NCBI RefSeq assembly: GCF_029168945.1
Contig: NC_083608.1
Span: forward strand, 21,036,136-21,100,135
Origin: Cannabis sativa
Taxonomy: Eukaryota; Streptophyta; Magnoliopsida; Rosales; Cannabaceae
Direction: 5' to 3'
Length of the DNA: 64,000 nt
The notes beneath the pieces were generated by a model. It ran no database searches and was not told where the DNA came from. It saw nothing but the letters and a program-made list of their open reading frames with translations. A program made the translations under genes and the position numbers. Below, piece by piece: positions 45,701-55,163 of this stretch (positions are counted from its first letter, which is position 1; each line of letters opens with the position of its first letter).

Positions 45701-46262
45701 GCCCTTCGAACTTGAGATTTCCCATTCCTATGACTTTACCAGTAAGACCGTTACCAAATGTAACTTCTCCACAGTGCATTGGTCTTATGTTCACAAGAAA
45801 TTCTTTTTCACCTGTCATGTGTTTGGAACAACCACTATCAAAATACCACATGTTAGAAGCAACAGTTTTAAAACAAGTAGAACCTACCAAGCATTTGTTT
45901 TTGACAACCCATTTTTGTTTTTGTAAAACATGTTTATTTCCAATGTAATTAGATTTAAACATGTTATGCATGGTTATGCATTTAGGTCGAATGTGACCTT
46001 TTACTCCACAAAAATGGCAAATAGGAATGAAACGTCTTCCTTTCCCTTTGAATTTGTCAAACTTACCGTGCTGCTTCTTTTCTGTAACGACAGAGTGCTT
46101 TGCTGTCGAGACAGAAACCTGCGAGGTAGAAACAGTTCTTCCAGAAACAAAACTATTAGTGGTATTAGACACAGGTTGATTTGGATCATAACCCAGCCCA
46201 GGATGATTGGTTTGGCCAGATTTTTGAATTTTTTCAAAGATGGTGGAACCTGGATTTAACAT
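42759..46262 (-). CDS. E pol: protease, integrase, reverse transcriptase, RNase H
   Basis: 1167 codons, uninterrupted. A zinc knuckle (CHFCGVKGHIRPKC, 82-95) is followed by the protease (FDSG, 141-144) and the GAG-pre-integrase HHCC (about 265-302). The integrase core has D330, D396 (RSDHGKEF) and E432 (VVERKNRT). RT spans about 690-930 with YVDD at 855-858. RNase H runs from about 1015 (DADWAG, STVEAEY, CDNTSA, RTKHIDIRHHF). Motif wording is closest to the SIRE lineage. One oddity: the conserved RT stretch usually written KARLVAQGYTQ has Trp for Arg at about 725, explained by CGG to TGG, and may impair activity. The start ATG overlaps the gag stop as ATGTTAA. Confidence 0.95.
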   Translation of the reverse strand: MLNPGSTIFEKIQKSGQTNHPGLGYDPNQPVSNTTNSFVSGRTVSTSQVSVSTAKHSVVTEKKQHGKFDKFKGKGRRFIPICHFCGVKGHIRPKCITMHNMFKSNYIGNKHVLQKQKWVVKNKCLVGSTCFKTVASNMWYFDSGCSKHMTGEKEFLVNIRPMHCGEVTFGNGLTGKVIGMGNLKFEGLPKLKNVMLVEGLKANLLSISQICDQGYTVRFDSNHCYVYNILDEIVLQGLRSSDNCYTLTTHATCHSVIENVTDLWHEKLGHIHFKNLKKLSVSGIVRGLPKLGKESLGKCGPCQLGKQLKISHKSVPDVNTSRVLELLHMDLMGRIQVESLNGKRYIFVCVDDFSRFSWVDFLREKSDTFEAFQSLCLKLRVEKDCNIGKIVRIRSDHGKEFEITVYDEFCEANGISHEFSAPKTPPQNGVVERKNRTLTEMARVMLNSKKLTKRLWAEAINTACYTINRVFLRPGTHKTPYEIWKGKKPNVSHFHVFGCKCYILRDRDYIGKFDSKSDEGVFLGYSTNSRAYRVYNMRTQTIMESANVVVDDLKDFSEFSTEEQIEDLLEKPAAEEKEPDEASEAVVEVTVQESVATENPTTKESEYPLNSVTDPIQREPSSRVKKNHPSDLILGNLDESMVTRRKYANIIQFLCFISSLEPKSVKEALMDEDWFLAMQDELHQFVRNKVWKMIPRPPFVNIIGTKWIFKNKSDEFGTIIRNKAWLVAQGYTQVEGVDFDETFAPVARLESIRLLLSIACILGIKLYQMDVKSAFLNGLLKEEVYVEQPKGFEDPHFPDHVYKLDKALYGLKQAPRAWYERLTEFLLSHDYKRGNVDKTLFIKNINSDVIVAQIYVDDIVFGSTSNSEVQVFVSQMQKEFEMSMVGELTYFLGLQVKQSDEGTFVTQSKYAKNLVKKFGLEKAKHTNTPMSTTLKLSKDEQGVKVDQTLYRSMIGSLLYLTASRPDICYSVGVCARYQANPMESHLSAVKRIIRYVNSTIDFGIWFSKDTNSNLVCFSDADWAGNADDRKSTSGGCFYLGNNLVSWHSKKQNSISLSTVEAEYIAAGTCCTQLLWMKQMMADYGFDLKILTIFCDNTSAINISKNPVQHSRTKHIDIRHHFIRELVENKILVLEYVETSKQIADIFTKALDSVRFISLRKSLGVCTV

Positions 46263-47614
46263 TTTAACATTTTTTTAATGTTATCAATTTCCTTGGTTAA
46301 AGAAATAATTTTTGACTCTTTTAAAGACAATTCAGATTCACAACATTTGAGTTTATCTTCCAACTCATTAATGTTGTTACACAAAATTTTATTATCTTTA
46401 ACCAGGGAGCGATTTTCAGCACTAGTTTCCAACCACTTACCAAACATTACCTTGTAGGATTCAATCATGGAATCCTCATCAATTTCTGACTCATCTGATT
46501 CGGATCTGGATTCTTCCTTGTTGTCATTGATTAGGATATTGTTCAAGCAAATGCTTTTTTCTTTTTCCTGCAAATTTCTTGACAAAACACTTGTTAGGAC
46601 AACTTTTTCTTTTTCATCCTCACTACTCTCAGAATCATCACTCCAAGTAACATTCAATCCCTTTTTATTTTTCTTTAAGGTATTAGCACATTCGGATTGA
46701 GTGTGACCAAAACCTTCACATTCTCTGCATTTAATACCCTTTTTATTGTTAGATGGAAAAGGTTTAGAGGGAATGTTACCAGAAATGTTACCTTTTGGGT
46801 TCTTTGAAAAGAACTTTTTATTTCCACCAGATTTCATGAATTTTTGGAAATTTTTTGCCAATAGAACCATTTCATCATTATTTTCATCATCAGAAACTAT
46901 ATTTTCAGAAGCATTAAAGGCAATACCTTTGCTTTTCTCATTCGAGAGATTTTGCTTACTCTTTTTCTTGATTTGTTGATTCAACTCAAAGGTTCTTAAA
47001 GATCCCATGAGTTCCTCAACCTTCATTTTGCCAAAATCTTTTGCCTCTTCCATTGCAAGCAATTTTGTATCAAACTCCGTCGGGAAGAACTCGAACAATT
47101 TTTCGAACCAAGACGATTCATCTAGTTTTTCTCCCAAGGCAAAAAACTCATTAGAAATATCAGATAATCTTTCATAGAAATCATTTAAAGTTTCAGTATC
47201 TGACATTCTCAATTCATCAAATCTAGTTTGAAGCATGGTAAATCGTGATCTCTTTACATCAGCAGTACCTTCAAATTGAATTTGAAGGATTTCCCATGCT
47301 TCTTTTGCAGATTCACAAGATGAGATTAATTTAATAAAACCTTCACCAACACCATTAAAAATAGCATGTAAAGCCTTATTATTATAACCAGACAGTTTTT
47401 CATCTTCAGTGGTCCAACTGAGTTCAGATTTTACCTGAGTATTACCTTTTTCATCATTTTCAGTAGGTTGAGACCAACCTGTAAGAATAGCTCTCCATGC
47501 TTTCTCATCTTGCGATTTGATGAAAGCTCTCATCCTGACCTTCCAATAAGGATAATTCGACTCATTCAATAGAGGAGGTCTAGAGATGGAACTTCCTTCT
47601 GCAAACAAAGACAT
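46256..47614 (-). CDS. E gag (nucleocapsid/capsid polyprotein)
   Basis: About 452 codons from ATG at 47614 (MSLFAEGSS). A TTG three codons upstream is not needed. The N-terminal half has the copia gag pattern YPYWKVRMRAFIKSQDEKAW and FTMLQTRFDELRM. A single zinc knuckle (CRECEGFGHTQSEC, residues about 296-309) is followed by an acidic Ser-rich stretch. The last 50 residues have leucine spacing suggesting a coiled coil (INELEDKLK...SLTKEIDNIKKML). Only about 50 bp separate it from the primer-binding site. The pol frame is -1 relative to gag and starts on the stop-start overlap. Confidence 0.92.
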   Translation of the reverse strand: MSLFAEGSSISRPPLLNESNYPYWKVRMRAFIKSQDEKAWRAILTGWSQPTENDEKGNTQVKSELSWTTEDEKLSGYNNKALHAIFNGVGEGFIKLISSCESAKEAWEILQIQFEGTADVKRSRFTMLQTRFDELRMSDTETLNDFYERLSDISNEFFALGEKLDESSWFEKLFEFFPTEFDTKLLAMEEAKDFGKMKVEELMGSLRTFELNQQIKKKSKQNLSNEKSKGIAFNASENIVSDDENNDEMVLLAKNFQKFMKSGGNKKFFSKNPKGNISGNIPSKPFPSNNKKGIKCRECEGFGHTQSECANTLKKNKKGLNVTWSDDSESSEDEKEKVVLTSVLSRNLQEKEKSICLNNILINDNKEESRSESDESEIDEDSMIESYKVMFGKWLETSAENRSLVKDNKILCNNINELEDKLKCCESELSLKESKIISLTKEIDNIKKMLKC

Positions 47615-47666
47615 CTCACACAAAACAAGTTAAACGGAATAACCTCAAGATCTCACTAAGAATTTA

Positions 47667-47687
47667 GTGACTTGCTCTGATACCAAT
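47667..47687 (-). other. Primer-binding site of E (initiator tRNA-Met)
   Basis: Minus strand ATTGGTATCAGAGCAAGTCAC. TGGTATCAGAGC is the standard copia site and sits two bases from the 5' LTR. Confidence 0.93.
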
Positions 47688-48894
47688 TGAAATTCCGTAT
47701 TTTAATATTCCCAGTTTGATTATTTAATTAAATGATTAATTAAATGCGGAATAATAAAACTGGTACTGAAAACAGTTTTCTGTAGTTACAGAATGCAACT
47801 CTGTAACTCCAGAGAAACCCAGAAAAACAAACAGTGCATAAAAGTAAAAACACACAAGATTTTTGTACGTGGTTTCAACAATCCTTTCAGATTGTTACTA
47901 GTCCACGGGGCCACGCCCAGAGATAAGATTCATTAGATCGGTATCAAAAATACAAAGTAATTGACTTATGCATAAATAGACTCCCTCTTATTGTATGCCG
48001 CAAGCTTGATGTATTCCACCTACTAACCGAATCTTGATAAAACTCCAAGTGCTCGAACTCCCTTCGATCACCTTGAAGAGTGCTTGAATCCTCCCGATTC
48101 AAGGCTTAAAGGCTATCTCCCGAAAGCCTATACAACCATCTCCCGAAGGTTGTGTGCTTGTATCCTCCCGATGCAAGACTTCAAAAGCAATCTCCCAAAA
48201 GCTTGTAAATACCTTCTCCCGAAGGTGCACTGATATTCTTCTTCGTTGTAGACTTGAATACAGACTCAAGACAATACAAACAACAAATAAACAGAGTAAG
48301 AGTAGAACAACTCTTCTCTACAAATCAAAGACACTCTTTTCTTATGATATGAAAGTGAATAAAAGAGTTAACATAACAAAGACACTCTTTCCTTAAGATA
48401 TGAATATAATTCTAAGTGTGTGAAAGAGATACAAAACCTAGCAGCTATAAGATGTATTTATAATGAATATACATCTCATAGACAGCTTACATTCGTTCTG
48501 AACAAGACCTCAACCCACTAGAAACTTCCCTAAAATAATTCTTCAATCAGTCCAGGAATTTCCGTTTCTGTACCTACAGAATCGTGGGCAGTAACTACAA
48601 CTTTCCTTTTATAGAAAAGGAAAGTCTAGCTCCGGTTTTCTCTTCAAGAAACCTGATCTTAGAAAATGGGAAACTCAACACAAGATCAGAATAACAGCTG
48701 GTTAGCAAAGAATCAATGTGTAATCAAAACTTACCATTTTTACCTCAATTTCCATAAATAGGAAAGCTAGTCAACTTTCCTTCCAAGTTTAGATTTACAC
48801 AAATAGGGAAACCATATCAATAAATGCCAGCCGAAATATACATTAAATAATAAAATATTTTTGTCAATTAAATATGCCAAAAATGGAATTAACA
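47688..48894 (-). mobile_element. E 5' LTR
   Basis: 1207 bp partner of 37832-39042. TATA box at 48455-48463 (minus). The hairpin array lies at 48083-48226 with one loop change (CTCCCA for CTCCCG near 48195). It is almost identical to the 3' LTR except at 48484-48500, which differs in sequence and length. Confidence 0.93.
48083..48226 (-). repeat. Six hairpins with GGGAG loop (E 5' LTR)
   Basis: Second copy of the 38227-38370 array, offset 9856. All six stems are preserved. It lies in the predicted leader of the genomic RNA, about 395 bp before the end of the LTR. Confidence 0.85.
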
Positions 48895-48899
48895 TGTTC

Positions 48900-49561
48900 G
48901 TTTGGTCAAGCTCGAAGGAGATCATCCTTTGCTTACTATTCGCCAGATAGAAGCTATAGATTCCATGTTTATGCTAGCGCTCCCACTCAATTGCACTACC
49001 GTGTTCCCAAAATGTACGTATCACCCTGACCTAAAAGTTGGCTTAACTAACAAATCAAAGAACACGAATAGCCTCTCGAGATTGAGCCTAATCATATTAG
49101 GATTAAGATCATTTGATCTAGGATCAACTAGGCGATATTGACTTGAATAGATATTACAGTAAGTTTAATAAATCTAAGTCAAAGTTCAATATCGGTCCCT
49201 TCCGATGCATACTCCATGCATCCAACCTGAGCTTTACTTTAACCAATGCTCTGGAAAGAACATAGCACTTCTCCAAATGCAAGTAAACTCTTGTTGTAGA
49301 TTATCATATCAGTAAAACCCTGTGTCTGATAAATCTAGGAAACTTTATTCACATAGTCATGTTTACTTTCCAATGTGTTGACGGCACAATAAACATGATC
49401 AAGTATGTGAAAAGGGTTTCAGATGAATTCATACATTATGTACATATAATCATGAAATAAATCATGTGAACCATGCAACATTAAATGTTATTTCTGATCT
49501 ATATTAATAAGTAAATCTGATTATATTGAAATGAGTTTTATTTAGGGCATAAAACCCAACA
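48900..49561 (-). mobile_element. Element F 3' LTR, part 2
   Basis: 662 bp completing the LTR after E, ending AAAACCCAACA. Total LTR length is about 1894 bp. The frame at 48902-49141 is LTR sequence shared with the other family copies. Confidence 0.92.
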
Positions 49562-49586
49562 AACTCCCACTTGCATTAATATAAAA
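49562..49586 (-). other. Polypurine tract of F
   Basis: Minus strand TTAATGCAAGTGGGAGTT next to the 3' LTR, as in B. Confidence 0.85.
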
Positions 49587-49999
49587 CAAAAAGTGCGTTT
49601 CAAATAATCTCAACACCTTGATATACAAATCAAGTGTAGTAGTAGTAAACTCCTTGTAATAGGATCTGAAAGGTTGAATTAAATACAACCTTTTCTCCAC
49701 TATTACTCTTCCTTTAATCACAAAATCATTGATAATGTGAAATTCCTCTCTATATGTCTACTCTCTTGGGATACTGGATTCTTATACCTTTGGCAACTAC
49801 TCTTGGTTAATCAGGAAATTAACACTAGTAGTTTAAGGCAATTTGGAATGGTGCCAAAGATGTATAGAACTTTCCTTAGACTGAATAAGTACCTTTCCTG
49901 CAGCTTTAACATTCAGTCCCTATCTGGTAGACCTAGAGACTTCAGATAGGTTTTTACACTTCTCCAAAATCACTATTCCACCCCCAGAGTAACCACCAT

Positions 50000-51790
50000 C
50001 TTATCAGAAAGATTTACTAGCACAAAGGCAAATTTCGAAATCTGATATGGTGTAGTCTAAGAGTTTTAAACACACCCTTATAGACTGACATATAGTTCGT
50101 CTTCTTTATCTTAAGATTTACTTGATTGTCTTCCAATGTTCTTCTCCTGGATTAATCTGATACCTACTCATTACTCCCACTCAACAGCAGGTGTCTGGTC
50201 TAAGGCATACAAAAGCATATCTAAGACCTCTCACTGTTGATATAAGAAATTCTTTCATGGCTTTATCTTTTCTGGAATAGTTGAGACTTTTCCTTAGATA
50301 AATTAAATCTATGTCTAAGAAGTTGTGAAGCTTCTATAGATTGCCATTAGAAAGAAAATGCTTCAGCATCTTACTAAAGTAAGTTGCTTGCATTAGAGTA
50401 AGTAATTACCAGGTATACCACAAGCCATAGGTTTAGATAAACTCAAACCTATAATACTAGGAACATGAAGTTTGTTATGTCCATTGAATAGACTTATAAA
50501 CGAAAATTTCCTTTTATATCCTTGTAATAGAAAACTTTAGGTTACTCCATGTGAATGGATTAAACCATAGTTCTATTGGCTTTCTTCTTAGTTTCTTATC
50601 TTGACAATCCATTACTTGTTTAAACTCACAATGGATTTTAATCACTAGTGTCTCCCAAGTCATAAGAAGGTGAGTTCCTAGAAACTCTCCCACTACGACA
50701 AGGTACCGTGAATTATGTCTAAGAAAACTAAATGGTATTGATCTCTTCGGTTGTGACAAGACAACAGAGGCAGTGGGATCATCATATGTCATATAAGATG
50801 ATAGAACACTTTTGGAATCAAGAAAAATATCTCCTTTATTTGCTACTTGTTTTCAGACTTAGTCATTATCTTAGAAAAGTAGTATTTGTTTGAACAAACA
50901 CTTTCTTATCTATTGACTATGGGATGGTCCACCCCTAATCACTTAGAATGGCTAACAAACCATGGTTAATAGTTCTAGCTTTTCTTAAGATTTTGATTAG
51001 GTCATCCATGAATCTAGTAATGATTTACATTAAGTATACAACCATTACATCATTCTGAAATTGTATTACCATAGAAGGAATTAGGCAACGACTAGTAACT
51101 AATCATCAACATGCAACTCGAAATTTCTGGGGAGGTAAGTTTGGATATAATTCAAAAATCAATTTAATGATCTTTGAACTGCATATCTACTAACTATTTC
51201 TCCACCCCTATCAGTTCGCAAGATCTTTAACCACTTACCTTAATGGTTTTAACCATTGCTAGAAATTAATGAAATTTTTCAACATTTCAAATTTCTTTGC
51301 TAAAAGGAATCTAGAGTTATCGTTTTAAGAATACAACGAAAAACTCATATCCACCCATGAATGTACATCCATCTGCGAATGAGATGAACTACTTTCAGTG
51401 GATATAGGCATATTAACTCTTTGCAGAGATTGATCTTGTCAAATCCACTATGAATAAGATACAAATGCCATAGATTAAAAAAATGTGGTAGTGTCTTTTG
51501 ATGACATAGGTTTAGTTACATCAAAGAGTTCTTAGAATAGTGCAAGTGGATCCTGGTCACAGAATACCTAACTCATATTCCATATAGTTTGAATCCATTA
51601 ATAAAAGATGGATATTAAACACTTGAGAAAGTGTAACTGTATTGTATCTGGAATTAGAAATATAAGAAAATTTCTGTTTGGATTCTAAAATTAAAGTCAA
51701 AGACTTAAATTCAACCAAATATAATGAGTAATTCTTTCTTGGACCACCACTACTAATACAAACTCTAAGTCAGATTTGCCCATACAAGTA
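50000..51790 (-). pseudogene. Element F pol remnant
   Basis: Same fossil as in B. The RNase H-side signature is at 50141-50215 and the integrase LRTDRGGE core at 51196-51228. No frame is intact. Frames such as 49737-49949, 50514-50792 and 51861-52052 are chance openings in it or beside it. Confidence 0.72.
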
Positions 51791-52595
51791 GGAGATTTCT
51801 AAGATTGAGGATTTATATCAATTGGGAATAGAATTTCGGGATTATAATCATATGCGTCATTTAATTTCTTAAGAGAAAATATAATGACATGAAATGATTT
51901 ATATACCATTCATCCAATGATATATTATTGAGCTCATTCGAAATGAATAAGCTAAGAGGAATTAGGATAATTTCGTTTATAAATACGAATCCAACAATGC
52001 TTCGATTAGCGAAAGACAAAGTAATCTTATTTATGTAATCTTCTTGTTTCATATTGTAAAAATACTTGTCTAAGGTGTCATCAATTGATGAACAGCTAGA
52101 TGTTGCATATACAATATTTATCTTTCGAGATCTTACACTATTATGTATGTCTAATGGTGAAAATCCATTAGGGATTTATCTCATTAGAAAAACAAACATG
52201 TTAGACCAACAATGAAGATTCGAAATTAAACTACAACTTAATAACAGAAAATGACATGGTTCAATATAAATTCATACACAATTCAGAAATTATAAACATA
52301 TAACAAGTAGGAATGACTAGTGAAAATACTAAAACATACAATCCTAAATAATTTCCAAGGTTTTCAACAAACTGATACAGTGTCCCGGTAGGCGAGAGTC
52401 AAAGTATCATTTATTGAATAGAGTTGTCAGCTCATCTAAAATAGAAACCATTCTAGCAACCTTTTATTCGATCAAAATAAGAATCCAACGTTGTCCCGGT
52501 AGGCGAGAGTCAAGGTTATTCTTATTTTATGAGCTTCCACCATTGTTTCATGTTTTATGAGTTTATCTCTAAGTAGTCACCGTAGGGGAGAGTCT
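51791..52595 (-). other. Element F hairpin zone up to the G2 insertion
   Basis: Hairpins homologous to those of B: about 51998-52011 (TTCG, loop ATTAG), about 52162-52179 (AAATCC, loop ATTAG), and two TCCCG stems with a shortened loop GTAGG (near 52383 and 52496). A degenerate member lies near 52577 beside the G2 insertion. AGTCT (52591-52595) is the G2 target duplication. Confidence 0.55.
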
Positions 52596-53912
52596 TGTTG
52601 CGATATTTAGCACACGCAAGTGTACGTATCGTTTCAAGTAGTAGACTCACTAGGAGTGAGGTCGATCCCACAGGGAGTGGAGTTAAGTACGTTAAAATTA
52701 AACTTTTACTTCTATTTGATTAAATAAAAGATAGGAAAAACAATGAAGTATAAGAAAAATAGTTGGAAGCAACGATTCTAGAAAATTGATAGTTAATAAA
52801 TTAGGGTGTCGATTTCAATTGTTTTTATTGAATATGGCTTAATATGATTATTTTCCTAATATTAATTCCTATGCAATAGCAGGTTTACTAAGGTAATTTA
52901 TAGTCTTCTCAGATATATAAACCTCAACTACATGCAAACTTTCTACTCTCGTGATAAATTTAACATGCAACAGGCATTAAACACAGAAACCCTATAAGCT
53001 ATCTAAACCATATAGGTACTCTCGTCCTATATCGAAATTCAGTTCTATTCTACTATAGCATATTTGACACTCACTTCTCAGATCTCGCATCAAAATCATA
53101 AACAGATAATTGGTGATCAGGCAATTAAAAGTAATTAAGCACAAATAAAATAGAATACATAGAAATTAGGGGGAAAAATTAATCATATTAAAACCATAAA
53201 ACAATGTTAAACAATATCCATCTAACCTTAATAAAGTGTTTAGTTACTCATGTTCATTGAAGCACAATTACACATATTAACTTTAAGAAAAAAGATGAAA
53301 ATAGAGAAGAGAAGAAGAGAAGAATGCTGAAAACCCTGAGAAGTATGCCTCCAATTTTGCAGTTGATCTCTCCACTCTGTATCTGAACTCTCACTTTTTT
53401 TCTCTCTGAGATTGCTTGCTGAAATAAACTCTATTCTTCCCTTTATATAGGCATTGAAGGCCTAAAAATATGGAAAAAAACGCAATATTTAAATTCCCAT
53501 TCGGATTTAAATTTTTGGGAAACCTCAAACGAGATATTTTTTTTCTGCTGCGTTGACTGATAGTATTTTGGCCATAACTCTCTCAATATTACTCGGAATT
53601 GGACGATTCAAGATGTTCTGGAAAGATAAAAGAGAGATCTAGAACTTTCATGTTTTGACTTTTTCTAAAATCTAATCACAAAACCGTCGAATGCAGGCTT
53701 GAAGTTTCGGCTTCCACAATTTTCTCTATTTTAAATATCATGATATTTTTTATCTTTTTCCCATCTTTTTCTCTGATATTTTTCTAATCTTCTTCTATTT
53801 TAAATCTGTAAAATTAAAAGATAACAAGCGTAAAAATGCTCCAAACACGATTAAAACTTAATTAAAAATATACTAAAATTAATCTAAAACTAATACTAAA
53901 AATAACCTAACA
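52596..53912 (-). mobile_element. G2 3' LTR
   Basis: 1317 bp, related throughout to the G1 LTR. Minus TATA box (CCTATATAAAGGG) at about 53441-53453. The 7-bp hairpin with loop TACTCTCGT is present near 53010-53035. Confidence 0.9.
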
Positions 53913-53914
53913 AA

Positions 53915-53930
53915 TTCCCCCAAACTAAGC
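53915..53930 (-). other. Polypurine tract of G2
   Basis: Minus strand TTAGTTTGGGGGAATT before the 3' LTR, identical to G1. Similar tracts recur at about 54566-54578 and 55084-55098. Confidence 0.85.
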
Positions 53931-55163
53931 TTTTACTCGTCCTCGAGTAAAACACTAAATAAACATTAAACAAGTCAATCTCCAAAACATGAGTAATTTT
54001 CAAGCAGCTTCAATAACATGATTATGAAAAAAAATTCACTTATGCATATAATTCAGAATTTCAGTTCAATTACACCCTTGACATTTATTTTCATTTAGCT
54101 CATGAAACCATAGAATGCAATTAACTAACAATTAAACCACTTTATGCATGCCAATTAAAATCATCAATCCACTAACCCAAAATTCCATATGCTTGTAATA
54201 CTTACTATTCTCCACTAATATAGATTAATGCACAACCAAGAATCAGAAGGTCTTTCTAGGCTTGTATTGTTAGGCTTAGGGTAAAGGTAGTTGAAATGTT
54301 CATTTAGGCTTTACTATACCATAAGCTTCTCCAATCATGTCACCCAAAATATTTTTCACACAATCCCAATACCCTTTTTCTAATTGCATGAGAGATATTA
54401 TTATTTTCAACACGGTTGCAACAACTTTATCTTTATCTTTTTTTTCTCGACATTGGTCGTCAGATTTTTTCATTTCTGCTTTTTTCAAGTTGTTGCCAAT
54501 TAAAATTTTTTTCTCTCAATTTTCACACCTTTTCCACAAACATACAACAAATTTCCCATCCAAATTCCCCCAAACTAACGATCTACTTACGGTATAATTA
54601 GGGTTGAATATTTTGGATATTTATGGGTTTATCTTTTCTAGGCTCATATGTGTTGAACAAAGAATAGGTTAAGCCTCAAAAAGGGTAACTAGGATAAAAA
54701 TTACAAGGATACCTTGAAAGGCACAATCGATCCAAAAGAATGCCTAAATCACTTTCCTAGTCATGCATAATCTATTATTTCGCCTCAAACAGCAAGCAAG
54801 CAAGTTCTAGAATTTTCTAACAACTTTCTACATTTCAGAATCAGCATACATAAAATAATTCAATTACTAGCAAATTACCTAATATGATTCCATGCTCAAA
54901 ATTAAAATTAGTCAAGAATGTAATATCACCAAGCACACGGATTTTTCAAAAATAAGTGAACTTTTCAAATCATGCTATCTACCTACTTTTAAATTGGCTC
55001 ACATTAAGAAAATTGACTCAAAATAGTAAAAACTAAAAACTAAAATTAAAAGACATAAAACTCTAAGAAAAAAAAATTGAAGTCACCCCCCCAAACTAAA
55101 GTGACACATTGTCCCCAATGTGACATTAAAGAAAAAGGAAAGGAAACTTACCTGAGCGCCACA
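53931..55163 (-). other. G2 3' non-coding region
   Basis: Counterpart of G1 19251-20672 with two further polypurine-like tracts and, at about 55143-55157 on the minus strand, GCTCAGGTAAGT, a splice-donor consensus placed just after the ORF stop. The low-complexity frames at 54300-54601 are not genes. Confidence 0.65.

Larger units (their letters stand above)
37832..48894 (-). mobile_element. Element E: full-length SIRE-like Ty1/copia retrotransposon
   Basis: 11,063 bp in minus orientation with LTRs 37832-39042 and 47688-48894, TGTTC duplication, tRNA-Met primer-binding site and GGGGGAG polypurine tract. It encodes gag, pol and a third ORF between pol and the 3' LTR, the layout of the SIRE/Maximus lineage. 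All three frames are open, and LTR differences are few apart from one short patch. It is the only element here that could be autonomous, subject to an unusual RT substitution noted under pol. Confidence 0.95.

Noticed and set aside
54300..54601. Phe/Ser-rich frames in G1 and G2 3' regions as membrane proteins
   Set aside because: They are T-rich low-complexity reads antisense to the elements, with frames that change between G1 and G2.
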